DNA of 57,767 bases, taken from contig BOAU01000004.1 in the NCBI GenBank assembly GCA_026002025.1, forward strand, positions 1-57,767, read 5' to 3'. The stretch is from Spirochaetia bacterium (GTDB lineage Bacteria > Spirochaetota > Spirochaetia > Treponematales > Breznakiellaceae). The notes beneath the pieces are model-generated. The model ran no database searches. It worked only from the letters and a program-made list of their open reading frames with translations, and had not been told where the DNA came from. The position numbers were made by a program, and so were the translations under genes. Positions 25,808-34,723 of the stretch are shown here, one piece after another; within the stretch, counting starts at the first letter, position 1; the number at the start of each line of letters is the position of its first letter.

Positions 25808-26803
25808 ATGGCGGAGAGAATTAAGATAGCGCAGCTTGGTATTGGCCACATGCATGCCCATAAGATGAAAACTATCAGGGCATATCCTGACATTTTTGAT
25901 CTTGTTGGAGTAGCAGAAGACGATCCAAAGCAACGCGCTGAATTTAGTGGTTTGGAATATTATCAGGGCCTTAAATGGATGAGCGAGGCTGAACTCCTCG
26001 CAGTCCCGGGTTTGCAGGCAGTATTGGTAGAAAAAGAAGAACACGATACTGTTTCAGCAGCCCTGCGTTGTATACAGGCAGGAAAACACATTCATTGTGA
26101 TAAACCCGGAGGGGAATCGCTCCCGCCCTTTAAGCAGTTGCTTGACGAGGCAAAGAGCAGAAAACTTACGCTGCAGATGGGTTATATGTACCGAAATAAC
26201 AATGCAGTAGAGTTTTGTATCAAGGCAGTACGTGAAGGTCTTTTGGGAAATATTTTTGAAATTGATACAGTAATGACTCGTTTTGACGGAGAAGATTTCC
26301 GCAAAATAATAAACACCTTTAAGGCCGGCGCCCCTTATATTTTTTCCTGTCATCTCATTGACCTTGTGGTCATACTTTTAGGAAAGCCCGATCGTATCAC
26401 TCCCTTTATCTCCCGCACCCGGCCTGACGGGGTAATGGACACCGGTCTTGCGGTCTTTGAATATCCTCATGGCTGCACTGCAACAGTACGGTCCGGCATT
26501 ACCGAAGTAGAAGGATGGGAACGGCGGAACCTTACCGTGTGCGGCGATAAAGGGACTATCGTCATTCAACCCCTAGAAATCGTCGGTGATACTTCCGGCG
26601 GCAAACTCCGCATGGCCCTTACAGAAGACCGTGACGGCTGGAAAAAAGGTTATCAGGAAGTAGATCTGCCGCCAGCCAAGGGCCGCTATGACGACCAGAT
26701 GTTGGAATTCGCAAAAATAGTCCGGGGGGAAATTGCTAATCCTTACTCATACGAACATGATTTATTGGTACAGGATTGTGTTCTTAAGGCTTGCGGGCTT
26801 TAA
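25808..26803 (+). CDS. Gfo/Idh/MocA family oxidoreductase
   Basis: This 331-residue protein begins with a Rossmann fold (IAQLGIGHMHAHKMKTIRAYPD, the His-rich loop is unusual), has the family's second motif HIHCDKPGGES near residues 95-105 with the catalytic EKP-like Lys, and GYMYRNNNAVEFCIKAV. Members oxidise sugars, inositols or related alcohols with NAD(P). AGGAGG precedes the ATG. It ends the first sugar-import cluster and is nearly the same as the gene at 34724. Confidence 0.88.
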   Translation: MAERIKIAQLGIGHMHAHKMKTIRAYPDIFDLVGVAEDDPKQRAEFSGLEYYQGLKWMSEAELLAVPGLQAVLVEKEEHDTVSAALRCIQAGKHIHCDKPGGESLPPFKQLLDEAKSRKLTLQMGYMYRNNNAVEFCIKAVREGLLGNIFEIDTVMTRFDGEDFRKIINTFKAGAPYIFSCHLIDLVVILLGKPDRITPFISRTRPDGVMDTGLAVFEYPHGCTATVRSGITEVEGWERRNLTVCGDKGTIVIQPLEIVGDTSGGKLRMALTEDRDGWKKGYQEVDLPPAKGRYDDQMLEFAKIVRGEIANPYSYEHDLLVQDCVLKACGL

Positions 26804-26840
26804 TACAGCCAACCGGAAGTGCCGTGCCACCCTACATCAG

Positions 26841-26862
26841 CCCGGTTTAGCAATAGACCGGG
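26841..26862 (+). terminator. Terminator-like hairpin after the first sugar cluster
   Basis: CCCGGT (26841-26846) and ACCGGG (26857-26862) form a 6-bp stem followed by TTTATT. It lies 38 bases after the Gfo/Idh stop. Confidence 0.5.
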
Positions 26863-26966
26863 TTTATTCCTGGTGGAACGCGAAAGCGCAGATCCCCCGG
26901 TTACCCAATATATTTCGCAATATCCCGTGCCCCGTGCAGAATTAGAGGCTATCCCAAAAATCTTCA

Positions 26967-27026
26967 TGTTTGTCCGTGCTGTCCGTGAGGTGCCGCCTGT
27001 AGGCGGCTTGTGGTTAAATTTGGAAT
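26967..27026. repeat. Right half of dispersed repeat, copy D
   Basis: TGTTTGTCCGTGCTGTCCGTGAGG and TTGTGGTTAAATTTGGAATT match the right arm of copies A and E. No left arm is seen in the preceding sequence, so this copy is partial. It contains a 16-bp palindromic insertion at 26992-27007. Confidence 0.55.
26992..27007. repeat. 16-bp palindrome inserted in repeat copy D
   Basis: GCCGCCT, GT, AGGCGGC is a perfect 7+2+7 palindrome. Removing it leaves GTGAGGTTTGTGGTT, which matches the uninterrupted right arm of copy A (GTGAGGTTCGTGGTT) at 14 of 15 positions. Confidence 0.65.
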
Positions 27027-27049
27027 TGCTGCTGATACAGCACCGTTAA

Positions 27050-27078
27050 TTGACACATTATATTGGGCCCTTTATAAT
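27050..27078 (+). promoter_or_regulatory. Consensus promoter of the first Uma2 gene
   Basis: TTGACA (27050-27055), 17 bases, TATAAT (27073-27078): a perfect sigma-70 promoter 20 bases ahead of the Uma2 ATG, leaving only a short leader that contains TAAGAGG. The same sequence is duplicated at 28781. Confidence 0.8.
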
Positions 27079-27097
27079 ATAGTAAGAGGTTATTGGA

Positions 27098-27691
27098 ATG
27101 AGTGATTTGGCCCCAAAAACAGAAGAAAATGGCCGGTATTTTACCTATGCCGATTACCGGCAGTGGGAACTCAGGGAAGGTGAACGCTATGAGCTTGTCA
27201 AAGGTGTTGCCTATGCCATGGCAGGACCGAATGATGCTCACCAGGCAATAAGCGGTGAGATATTCAGGCAGATAGCCAATTATCTCCACGGAAAGCCCTG
27301 CAAAGTACGCAGCGCCCCTTACGATGTCCGCCTGTTTTTTGAAGAGGACGAAAGCGACGATACCGTTGTCCAGCCGGACATATCGGTGATCTGCGACCCA
27401 AAGAAGCTTGGCCCCGAAGGCTGCAGGGGCGCCCCTAACCTGGTTATAGAGATCCTCTCCCCCTCGAATTCCAGTGCCGAATATTTAAGGAAATTGAACC
27501 TGTACCTTAAAGCCGGTGTCCGCGAATTTTGGGCCGTATCCCCTGATGACAAAACCGTGCAGGTCAGCATCTCTGAAGGGGATGTAAACACCTGGAAAAC
27601 CTATGGGGCCGGAACCGTCCTGTCCTCCGTTGCTGTCGAAGGCCTCTCCGTTAATTTGAGTGATGTATTCGCAGAACAAGTTAAATCCTAG
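27098..27691 (+). CDS. Uma2 family protein (PD-(D/E)XK nuclease fold), first copy
   Basis: This 197-residue protein has the Uma2 (formerly DUF820) pattern: YELVKGVAYAMAGPNDAHQAISGEI, then VQPDISVICDP (a metal-binding Asp) and PNLVIEILSPSNSS (Glu), the residues of a PD-(D/E)XK nuclease site. Function in bacteria is poorly known, and many species carry large families. It has its own consensus promoter and is almost identical, in promoter and sequence, to the gene at 28832, with the URO-D gene between them. Confidence 0.82.
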   Translation: MSDLAPKTEENGRYFTYADYRQWELREGERYELVKGVAYAMAGPNDAHQAISGEIFRQIANYLHGKPCKVRSAPYDVRLFFEEDESDDTVVQPDISVICDPKKLGPEGCRGAPNLVIEILSPSNSSAEYLRKLNLYLKAGVREFWAVSPDDKTVQVSISEGDVNTWKTYGAGTVLSSVAVEGLSVNLSDVFAEQVKS

Positions 27692-27714
27692 AATTTACCG
27701 CAAAGGAGTACATC

Positions 27715-28773
27715 ATGACTTCACATGAACGAATCAAGCGTATGTTTGAACACAGGGACGCCGACAGGGTGCCCATCACCGACAGCCCCTGGCAGGGTAC
27801 TTTAGTCCGCTGGAAGAAAGAAGGTATGCCCGCAGACGCTGACTGGCGGGATTACTTTGACGTAGATAAAATTGAAACTATCAGTGTGGATATCAGTCCC
27901 CGTTACGAAAAAAAGGTGATAGAAGAAACCGCTGATTATGTTATCTCTACAACCGAATACGGCATCACCCTTAAAAATTTCAAAGTCCCCGATTCTACCC
28001 CGGAATTCCTCGAATACAGGGTAAATACCCCCGAAAAATGGGCTGAGGCCAAGGCCAGGATGGATATCTCCCGGAATCGTGTTGATTGGGATTATCTCAA
28101 GAAAAATTATCCCCTATGGAAAGCCGATGGCCGCTGGATTGAAGGACTTTTCTGGTTCGGCTTTGATGTGCTCCATTCCTGGATGGTAGGAACCGAGACG
28201 GTGCTTATCGCTATGCTTGAAGATCCCGAATGGTTTTCCGACATGGTCAATACGTATCTGGATCGCACCATTGCACTTTATGATATGGTCTGGGATGAAG
28301 GCTATCATTTTGACAGTATATTCTGGTATGACGACATGGGTTACAAGAACCGTACTTTCTTCTCCAATGATCTCTACGCTGAATTGCTCCAGCCCATACA
28401 CAAACGGGCTATTGACTGGGCCCATAACCATGGTATTAAAGCCCATCTCCATTCCTGCGGCGATGTCATGACCCGTGTGCCTCAACTGGTAAATATAGGT
28501 TTGGATGCCTTAAATCCCATTGAGATAAAAGCGGGCATGGATCTAAAGGCGCTTAAAAGGGATTACGGCGATAAGTTGGTCTTTCACGGCGGGGCAAATG
28601 CATTACTGCTGGATAAGATGGAGCAGATACTTCCCTATATCGACGAGATGGTACCCATAGTCAAAGAGAATGGCGGTTATATCTTCTCCTCGGATCATTC
28701 AATTCCCAATGTGGTATCCCTGGATAATTACAGGCAGATTGTCGAAAGGGTAAAAAAAGTGGGAAGGTACTAA
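27715..28773 (+). CDS. Uroporphyrinogen-decarboxylase-family protein (MtaA/CmuA-like)
   Basis: This 352-residue TIM-barrel protein resembles the URO-D superfamily methyltransferases rather than heme-pathway HemE: SHERIKRMFEHRDADRVPITD at the start, AHLHSCGDVMTRVPQLVNIGLDALNP with a His and Cys pair that bind zinc in MtaA/CmuA types, and DHSIPNVVSL near the end. Such proteins transfer methyl groups from a corrinoid protein or demethylate substrates. No corrinoid gene is next to it. It starts 23 bases after the first Uma2 stop with AAAGGAG as ribosome site. Confidence 0.82.
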   Translation: MTSHERIKRMFEHRDADRVPITDSPWQGTLVRWKKEGMPADADWRDYFDVDKIETISVDISPRYEKKVIEETADYVISTTEYGITLKNFKVPDSTPEFLEYRVNTPEKWAEAKARMDISRNRVDWDYLKKNYPLWKADGRWIEGLFWFGFDVLHSWMVGTETVLIAMLEDPEWFSDMVNTYLDRTIALYDMVWDEGYHFDSIFWYDDMGYKNRTFFSNDLYAELLQPIHKRAIDWAHNHGIKAHLHSCGDVMTRVPQLVNIGLDALNPIEIKAGMDLKALKRDYGDKLVFHGGANALLLDKMEQILPYIDEMVPIVKENGGYIFSSDHSIPNVVSLDNYRQIVERVKKVGRY

Positions 28774-28780
28774 GCGTTAA

Positions 28781-28809
28781 TTGACACATTATATTGAGCC
28801 CTTTATATT
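28781..28809 (+). promoter_or_regulatory. Promoter of the second Uma2 gene
   Basis: TTGACA (28781-28786), 17 bases, TATATT (28804-28809). The block from GTTAATTGACACATTATATTG onward repeats that at 27045 nearly exactly, so promoter and gene were duplicated together. Confidence 0.7.
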
Positions 28810-28831
28810 ACTATAGTAAGAGGTTATTGGA

Positions 28832-29413
28832 ATGAGTGATTTGGCTCCCAAAACAGAAGAAAATGGCCGGTATTTTACCTATGCCGATTACCGGCAGTGG
28901 GAACTCAAGGAAGGTGAACGCTATGAGCTTGTCAAAGGTGTTGCCTATGCCATGGCAGGACCCAATACTGCCCACCAGGTAATAAGCGGCGAAATATTCA
29001 GGCAGATAGCCAATTATCTCCATAAAAAGCCATGTAAGGTTTTTTCTGCACCCTTCGATGTCCGCCTGTTTTTTGAGGAGGACGAAAGCGACGATACCGT
29101 TGTTCAGCCGGACATATCGGTGATCTGCGACCCAAAGAAGCTTGGCCCCGAAGGCTGCAGGGGCGCCCCTAACCTGGTTATAGAGATCCTCTCCCCCTCG
29201 AATTCCAGCGCAGAATATATTCGGAAACTGAACCTGTACCTTAAAGCCGGGGTCCGCGAATTTTGGGCCGTGTTCCCTGATGATAAAACCGTGCAGGTTA
29301 CCATCGTTAAAGAGAATGAAAATACCTGGAAAACCTATGAGGCCGGAGCCGTCCTGCCTTCCACAGTCATCGAAGGTCTTTCTGTTAATTTGAGTGATGT
29401 GTTCGCAGGATAA
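28832..29413 (+). CDS. Uma2 family protein, second copy
   Basis: This 193-residue protein is a near-copy of the Uma2 gene at 27098, with VQPDISVICDP and PNLVIEILSPSNSS unchanged, and differences clustered at residues about 50-70 (HKKPCKVFSAPFD) and the C-terminal 50 residues. It carries the same promoter and ribosome site (AAGAGG). The two copies flank the URO-D gene in direct orientation, which permits deletion or amplification of that gene by recombination. Confidence 0.82.
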   Translation: MSDLAPKTEENGRYFTYADYRQWELKEGERYELVKGVAYAMAGPNTAHQVISGEIFRQIANYLHKKPCKVFSAPFDVRLFFEEDESDDTVVQPDISVICDPKKLGPEGCRGAPNLVIEILSPSNSSAEYIRKLNLYLKAGVREFWAVFPDDKTVQVTIVKENENTWKTYEAGAVLPSTVIEGLSVNLSDVFAG

Positions 29414-29504
29414 GCAAAATCCTGGGAACTTGAAAAATCGGTCGGCTCTAAAAATTCATTGACAGCCCAGTCTTCCTCTTGAAATAAAATAATCCGCCTT
29501 TTTG

Positions 29505-29580
29505 TCAAATTTTGAATGAATCGGGACAAATTTTGTATGTACTTTTGATAGAAGCGGGTTGATTATGATATAGCTGAGAA
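29505..29580 (+). promoter_or_regulatory. Two 21-bp-spaced direct repeats and promoter, copy of the 21007 region
   Basis: TCAAATTTTGAA (29505) and ACAAATTTTGTA (29526) begin 21 bp apart. A TACTTTTGATAGAA block begins at 29540, again 14 bases after the last repeat, followed by TTATGATATAGCTGAG. One repeat fewer than at 21007. The pattern suggests the AraC protein also controls this operon. Confidence 0.68.
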
Positions 29581-29602
29581 ATTTTTTGGGAGCCATGGCT
29601 AT

Positions 29603-30532
29603 ATGATTGAAACGCCCGTGAAAAAAAAGCTTCTGACAGCCTTGAAGCGGAACTGGCAGGTCTACCTTCTGGCGCTTCCGGCTCTGGTGGTGCTGATATG
29701 GTTCCGTTATGTCCCCATGTTCGGTCTCCAGATAGCCTTTAAAGAATACAACCTGATGGACGGCTTCTGGAAAAGCGAATGGGCCAATCCCTGGTATAAG
29801 TATTTTAAAGAACTGTTCAGCACGCCGAATTTTTTAAAGGTTCTGCGCAATACCCTGATTATCAATTTTTATTCTTTGGTGATACAGTTCCCCCTGCCCA
29901 TTATTTTTGCCCTTATGATGAACGAATGTACAAATATGCGGTATAAAAAGGTAGTACAAACCGTTTCCTATCTCCCCCATTTTTTGTCCTGGGTTATTAT
30001 CTACAATATTTTTACCAATCTTTTTGCCTATAATTCAGGGATTTTAAACCGGATTATTATGCTGTTTGGCGGGGAGCAGAAGGTTTTCCTCTCCGATCCG
30101 TCCCTTTTTAGGGGTATTCTGGTGGTGGCAAACTCATGGAAGTCTACCGGCTGGGGTACTATTGTTATCCTGGCGGCTATTACATCGGTAAATCCTGATC
30201 TTTACGAAGCCGCTTTAATAGACGGTGCAGGAAAACTGAGACGTATATGGCATGTTACGCTGTCCTGTATACGGCCCACCATTGTTGTCTTGATGATCAT
30301 GCGTACCGGTGCGGCCCTTTCCAATGATGTGGAGATGTTCCTGCAATTTTATAACCCCTTTGTGTATGAGGTAGGCGATGTATTGGGCACGTATATGTAC
30401 CGCCGGGGGCTTGTCAATATGGACTTCAGTTTTACTACCGCTGCCGGGCTTTTTACTTCGGTCATTAATTTTATCCTGCTCTTTTTAACGGACCGGGCTG
30501 CAAAGAAAATGGGGGAGGGCGGATTATGGTAA
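29603..30532 (+). CDS. ABC transporter permease, LplB type, second cluster
   Basis: This 309-residue permease is homologous to the one at 23920, with six hydrophobic segments and the EAA loop YEAALIDGAGKLRRIWHVTLSCI. The usual Pro in the loop end (TLP) is Ser here. It leads the second sugar-import operon right after the duplicated promoter. GGGAG at 29588-29592 may serve as ribosome site. Two-permease arrangement and loop sequence predict dimer with the next protein. Confidence 0.87.
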   Translation: MIETPVKKKLLTALKRNWQVYLLALPALVVLIWFRYVPMFGLQIAFKEYNLMDGFWKSEWANPWYKYFKELFSTPNFLKVLRNTLIINFYSLVIQFPLPIIFALMMNECTNMRYKKVVQTVSYLPHFLSWVIIYNIFTNLFAYNSGILNRIIMLFGGEQKVFLSDPSLFRGILVVANSWKSTGWGTIVILAAITSVNPDLYEAALIDGAGKLRRIWHVTLSCIRPTIVVLMIMRTGAALSNDVEMFLQFYNPFVYEVGDVLGTYMYRRGLVNMDFSFTTAAGLFTSVINFILLFLTDRAAKKMGEGGLW

Positions 30533-31425
30533 CAGGCCGCAGGAAAAAAATAGCAGAAGACGCGGAAGATGTTATTGTCAAGCTGGTATCGTATGTTTTT
30601 ATCACCCTTCTTGGGCTTGTATGCCTTTACCCCTACCTTAATGTGGTGGCAAAGTCTTTCAGCAGCTCGGATGTGGTAAACCGGGGACTGGTGAACGGCA
30701 TTTTTCCAAAGGATTTTTCTACCGAATCTTACGGCATGGTTTTTAATTCAAGCCGTTTTGTGAATGCTTTTATGGTTACCGTCTATGTAACCCTGGCAGG
30801 TACTTTTGTAAATACCCTGTTAACTATTTTTACCGCCTTTACCGTTTCGCGGAAGAACCTGCCGGGCAGCCGGCTTATCATGTTCCTCTTTATTTTTTCC
30901 ATGCTTTTTTCAGGCGGCATGATACCGACCTTTTTGGTGGTTGTCGGCGCGGGCCTTAGGAACAACCTCTGGTCTTTGATAATCCCCGGTTTGGTAAGCC
31001 CCTTTAACCTTATTTTGATGCGGAGCTTTTTTGACACCATTCCCGCATCACTGGAAGAATCGGCGCTAATGGACGGCGCCGACCCATTTAAGGTTCTTTT
31101 CAGAATTATTATTCCCCTTTCCATGCCTTCCATTGCGACTATTGTTCTCTTTAACGCCGTAGGATATTGGAATACATATTTTAACGCCATGATATATATA
31201 GATAAACGGGATTTGGCAACCCTGCAAATTTATTTGCGGGAATTAATGCTGAGCCTCCGGGACGTGGAGCGGAGCGGGGCCATTGATGATCTGATCGGCC
31301 TTATTGCGAATGATTCCCTCCGGGGGGCAGCGGTATTTGCCAGCACCCTGCCAATAATTATCGTGTATCCATTTTTGCAGAAGTACTTTGTTAAGGGTAT
31401 GATCCTTGGCGCGGTCAAGGAATAA
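30526..31425 (+). CDS. ABC transporter permease, YtcP type, second cluster
   Basis: This 299-residue permease has six hydrophobic segments and the coupling loop EESALMDGADPFKVLFRIIIPLS. Its ATG at 30526 overlaps the end of the preceding gene by 7 bases, with GGGGGAGGG upstream, so translation is likely coupled. Together the two permeases form the membrane channel of the second CUT1 importer. Confidence 0.9.
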   Translation: MVTGRRKKIAEDAEDVIVKLVSYVFITLLGLVCLYPYLNVVAKSFSSSDVVNRGLVNGIFPKDFSTESYGMVFNSSRFVNAFMVTVYVTLAGTFVNTLLTIFTAFTVSRKNLPGSRLIMFLFIFSMLFSGGMIPTFLVVVGAGLRNNLWSLIIPGLVSPFNLILMRSFFDTIPASLEESALMDGADPFKVLFRIIIPLSMPSIATIVLFNAVGYWNTYFNAMIYIDKRDLATLQIYLRELMLSLRDVERSGAIDDLIGLIANDSLRGAAVFASTLPIIIVYPFLQKYFVKGMILGAVKE

Positions 31426-31446
31426 ATATTTTAAGAGGAGCAAAAA

Positions 31447-32949
31447 ATGAAAAGATTTTTAGCGGTCTTTGTGGTGTTGACGGTACTGTCGTCCCTTTCG
31501 GTCTGGGCGGCTGGCGGTGGGCAGAAATCTGGTTCACAAAACAAAGGTGATACAACTATCCGTGTTCTGGTTGGGGGGAACGTGCAGTCTTTTCTCCCGG
31601 GGCAGGGTGAGAACAACAACGAGATTCATACATGGCTGGAAAAGCAGAGCGGATATAAACTGGAGTATACGATTCTTCCTGCTGACGCAGCCGCAGCTTC
31701 CCAGCGCTTAACGCTTGAATTTGCATCGGGAAATCCTGCGGATATGATAACTGCCGGCAGTCGTGATGATTTTCTCCAATGGGCAACAAGAGGTTATTTA
31801 ATGGAGTTGGATAGTTATGTGGCCAGGAATGCGGCGCTCCAAAAAACTGCGGTGGTAGACCCTGCGGTCTATTCCATGGGGCTTGTGAATGGGAAGCTGT
31901 ATGGTATTCCTACGCCGACGAACGGTTCTCCGGAATCGGATACCTTGGCTGGTATGAAACAGTTTACAGTCCCTGCGAAGATCACAAAGGGGGATATGTC
32001 ACTTAACCATGTCCAGGATATGTTGGCTGCGGCAAAGAAAGCCTACCCTGATAAAATAACCCTTACCGGCGCAGGGCTTGGTGGTTTTAACTGGCTTAAA
32101 GGCGCCTTCGGTGTGTCAACTACCTGGCGCGAGGCAGGAGGTAAAGTGGAATATACCCCTATTACTGATGACTATAGAGCCTTCCTGGCCTATATGGCTG
32201 ATCTGAATGCCAAAGGTTATCTTGACCCCGAATTATCCGTACTGACTTATGAAAAGGTTCGGGAAAAGATGCTTGCCGGAAATGTGGTATTTTCCGCCAT
32301 GCCCTGGTATCAGTGGCAGTCAATAGGAATGTGGGCGGATCCAAAGGGAGAGCCTACCTATGAATTATATGGTAATGCCATAGGAAGCGGGGGACGTTTT
32401 GGACAAAATATCGGAGCTCCTGATTTGGGGCGCGTAATTAAGATTCCGAAAACATCCAAGGTTCCTGAAGCGGTGGTTGAGTTAGTCAGTATTCTCTGCC
32501 AGCCCGAAGCCTATGATTTTATTTTTTATGGGGAAAAAGATATTGATTATAGGGTAGAAGCAAACGGGCTGCGTACTAACCTCGGGACTAACCGCAGGGT
32601 TTCTACCGGAACCAATTATTCAGTCTTTTATTATATCCATGAGGATGTAGCCCAGCGGAATATGCGTTTGCTCTATGCTGATCCCAGTTCTAACAACCAG
32701 TATTGGATAAAGACCTATGCCACAGAACTGAAAACACTTCTCGATCCTACTTATGATATGCCTGCAATACCGGAATACCTAAGCAAAATTACCGATATAC
32801 GGGATCTGCAGGATCAGTATTTCATCAAAATAGCAACCGGGGCTTTACCTGTCAGCGCCTTTGATGAATATAAAACCAAGTTTAACGCCCTGGGCGGTCA
32901 GGACATGATCAAGGCGGTGAACGACTGGTACGCCACTAAAAAGAAATAA
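31447..32949 (+). CDS. Extracellular solute-binding protein, second cluster
   Basis: This 500-residue protein has a signal peptide (MKRFLAVFVVLTVLSSLSVWAAGGG) with no lipobox Cys. The mature part has the family type-2 binding fold, with LTLEFASGNPADMITAG near residue 90 and a central YTPITDDYRAFLAYMADLNAKGYLDPE segment. It supplies ligand to the two permeases upstream. Unlike the first cluster, the binding-protein gene follows the permeases. AGAGGAG precedes its ATG. Confidence 0.87.
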   Translation: MKRFLAVFVVLTVLSSLSVWAAGGGQKSGSQNKGDTTIRVLVGGNVQSFLPGQGENNNEIHTWLEKQSGYKLEYTILPADAAAASQRLTLEFASGNPADMITAGSRDDFLQWATRGYLMELDSYVARNAALQKTAVVDPAVYSMGLVNGKLYGIPTPTNGSPESDTLAGMKQFTVPAKITKGDMSLNHVQDMLAAAKKAYPDKITLTGAGLGGFNWLKGAFGVSTTWREAGGKVEYTPITDDYRAFLAYMADLNAKGYLDPELSVLTYEKVREKMLAGNVVFSAMPWYQWQSIGMWADPKGEPTYELYGNAIGSGGRFGQNIGAPDLGRVIKIPKTSKVPEAVVELVSILCQPEAYDFIFYGEKDIDYRVEANGLRTNLGTNRRVSTGTNYSVFYYIHEDVAQRNMRLLYADPSSNNQYWIKTYATELKTLLDPTYDMPAIPEYLSKITDIRDLQDQYFIKIATGALPVSAFDEYKTKFNALGGQDMIKAVNDWYATKKK

Positions 32950-32961
32950 AGGATCAACAGC

Positions 32962-33726
32962 ATGAACAGAACCGGGCAGGTAGCAATCATCACGGGCGGC
33001 GGCGGATATATAGGCGGATGCATCGCCCGGCTCTTTGGCGAGGAAGGGGCTCAGGTGGTAATATGTGACATCAGACAAGCTGAAATGGATGAGGTGGTAC
33101 ATGATATTACCGCCAGGGGCGGCAAGGCCCTGGCCCTGCAAACCAATATCCGGGAAGTAGGGGAAATTGAAGAAACCGTACGGAAGGTCAAAGAGCTTTA
33201 CGGCCGCATTGACATTCTTGCCAATGTGGCCGGGGGCAGCGCCCGGGAAGATATTGCGCGGATCCATCTGGAAAAACAGGAGGCCATTGACCGCATATTG
33301 GGGGTCAACTTCTACGGCGCTTTTTATTTCTGCCGCACCGTCGCGGGGGTCATGGTAGAACAGGGATCCGGAAAAATTATTAACATCGGCTCTGCGGTAG
33401 GCATACGCGGTCAGGCAGGGCTTTGCGATTATTCTGCGGCCAAGGGTGGTATTATCGCCTTGACTAAAACTTTAGCCATGGAATTGGGCCCCTATGGTAT
33501 TAATGTAAACTGTGTATCCCCGGGACTTGTCCCCAGGCCGGGAACACCCAGGGACTATGTTCCCGCAACAAATTACCTGGGCAGAATTTGTACCGGTGAG
33601 GATGTGGCGGATCTGGTCGATTTTCTTTCTGGCGATAAGGCAACTTTTATCACCGGCGAAAATGTAGTCATTGACGGCGGTTGGAGCCTTGGCCTGAAAG
33701 GGGACAGCGGGAGGCATCTTAAGTGA
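32962..33726 (+). CDS. Short-chain dehydrogenase/reductase (SDR)
   Basis: This 254-residue classical SDR has the cofactor motif GGGGYIGG (residues 12-19), the NVAGG motif near residue 89, and the catalytic Ser (GSAVGI) with YSAAK near 157-161. It ends with the FITGENVVIDGGWSLG signature. It probably oxidises a sugar or polyol. Its TGA overlaps the next start codon by GTGA. A degraded copy of its last segment is at 21112-21197. The gene opens the second enzyme block after the importer. Confidence 0.9.
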   Translation: MNRTGQVAIITGGGGYIGGCIARLFGEEGAQVVICDIRQAEMDEVVHDITARGGKALALQTNIREVGEIEETVRKVKELYGRIDILANVAGGSAREDIARIHLEKQEAIDRILGVNFYGAFYFCRTVAGVMVEQGSGKIINIGSAVGIRGQAGLCDYSAAKGGIIALTKTLAMELGPYGINVNCVSPGLVPRPGTPRDYVPATNYLGRICTGEDVADLVDFLSGDKATFITGENVVIDGGWSLGLKGDSGRHLK

Positions 33727-34706
33727 AAGCAATAGTTATTGACGCGGACAAAACCCTGCACTGGAAAGATGTACCTGATCCGGTTATGGCCGATGGTGAA
33801 GTGTTGATAGAAATTCACGCGGCTGCGGTAAACCGGGCGGACCTTATGCAGCGGCAGGGGAATTACCCGCCGCCCCCCGGCGCCCCTGAATGGATGGGCC
33901 TTGAAGTGGCGGGCCTCATTAAAGAACTATCTCCAAAAGCAGCTTCGAGCGGTAAATGGAAAAAGGGAGATCAGGTCTGCGCCCTTTTGGGCGGCGGCGC
34001 TTATGCCGAACAGGTTGCTGTCCGGGAGGATATGCTTATGCCCATTCCCCGCGGTCTTAAAATGACCGAAGCCGCAGCATTACCGGAAGTCTACGCCACT
34101 TCTTACCTTAATCTTTTTCTTGAAGGCCATCTTGAAGCCGGGCAGACTGCCTTTATTCCTGCCGGTGCCAGCGGTCTTGCAAGCGCAGCCATTCCCATAG
34201 CCAAGGCTTTCGGCGCAAGGGTTATTACTTCGGTATTATCTGATGATATCGCCGCCGCTATTAAAGACCTTGGCGCGGATATTATTATCAACAGTAAGAA
34301 GCAGAAAACCGCCGAGGTACTCAAAGCGGAATCGGAGGCAGGCCATCCGGTAAATGTAGCCATGGATTGTCTTGCCGGACAGGATGTTGGGGAAAGCCTT
34401 CCCTACATGGCCCGCGGCGGTTATTGGATACTCCTTTCGGTGTTGGCCGGCCCAAGCACCAATGTCAGCCTTTGGCCTCTTATTACCGGCGGCGTACACC
34501 TTGTAGGCAGTACCTTACGGAGCCGCAGTCCCGATATGAAGGGGCGCATCCTGGGCGATCTGGTAAAAAATGTATGGCCTAAAATTGAGGCCGGGCAGAT
34601 TAAACCCCGGGTGTGTGCGGTATTTCCCATTCAGGAAGCGGAGAAAGCCCAGGAGATGATGGAACAAAGCCGCAGTATTGGTAAAATTGTATTGCAGATT
34701 AAATAA
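33723..34706 (+). CDS. NAD(P)H:quinone oxidoreductase-like protein, second copy (GTG start)
   Basis: This 327-residue MDR protein is nearly identical to the one at 21198, including residues around PPPPGAP, which here is coded by a mix of CCG and CCC codons rather than a homopolymer. The GTG at 33723 overlaps the SDR stop codon. The C terminus ends in SIGKIVLQIK, eight residues earlier than the other copy. The pair is a recent segmental duplicate. Confidence 0.85.
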   Translation: MKAIVIDADKTLHWKDVPDPVMADGEVLIEIHAAAVNRADLMQRQGNYPPPPGAPEWMGLEVAGLIKELSPKAASSGKWKKGDQVCALLGGGAYAEQVAVREDMLMPIPRGLKMTEAAALPEVYATSYLNLFLEGHLEAGQTAFIPAGASGLASAAIPIAKAFGARVITSVLSDDIAAAIKDLGADIIINSKKQKTAEVLKAESEAGHPVNVAMDCLAGQDVGESLPYMARGGYWILLSVLAGPSTNVSLWPLITGGVHLVGSTLRSRSPDMKGRILGDLVKNVWPKIEAGQIKPRVCAVFPIQEAEKAQEMMEQSRSIGKIVLQIK

Positions 34707-34723
34707 GGCCAAGGAGTTTTGTT

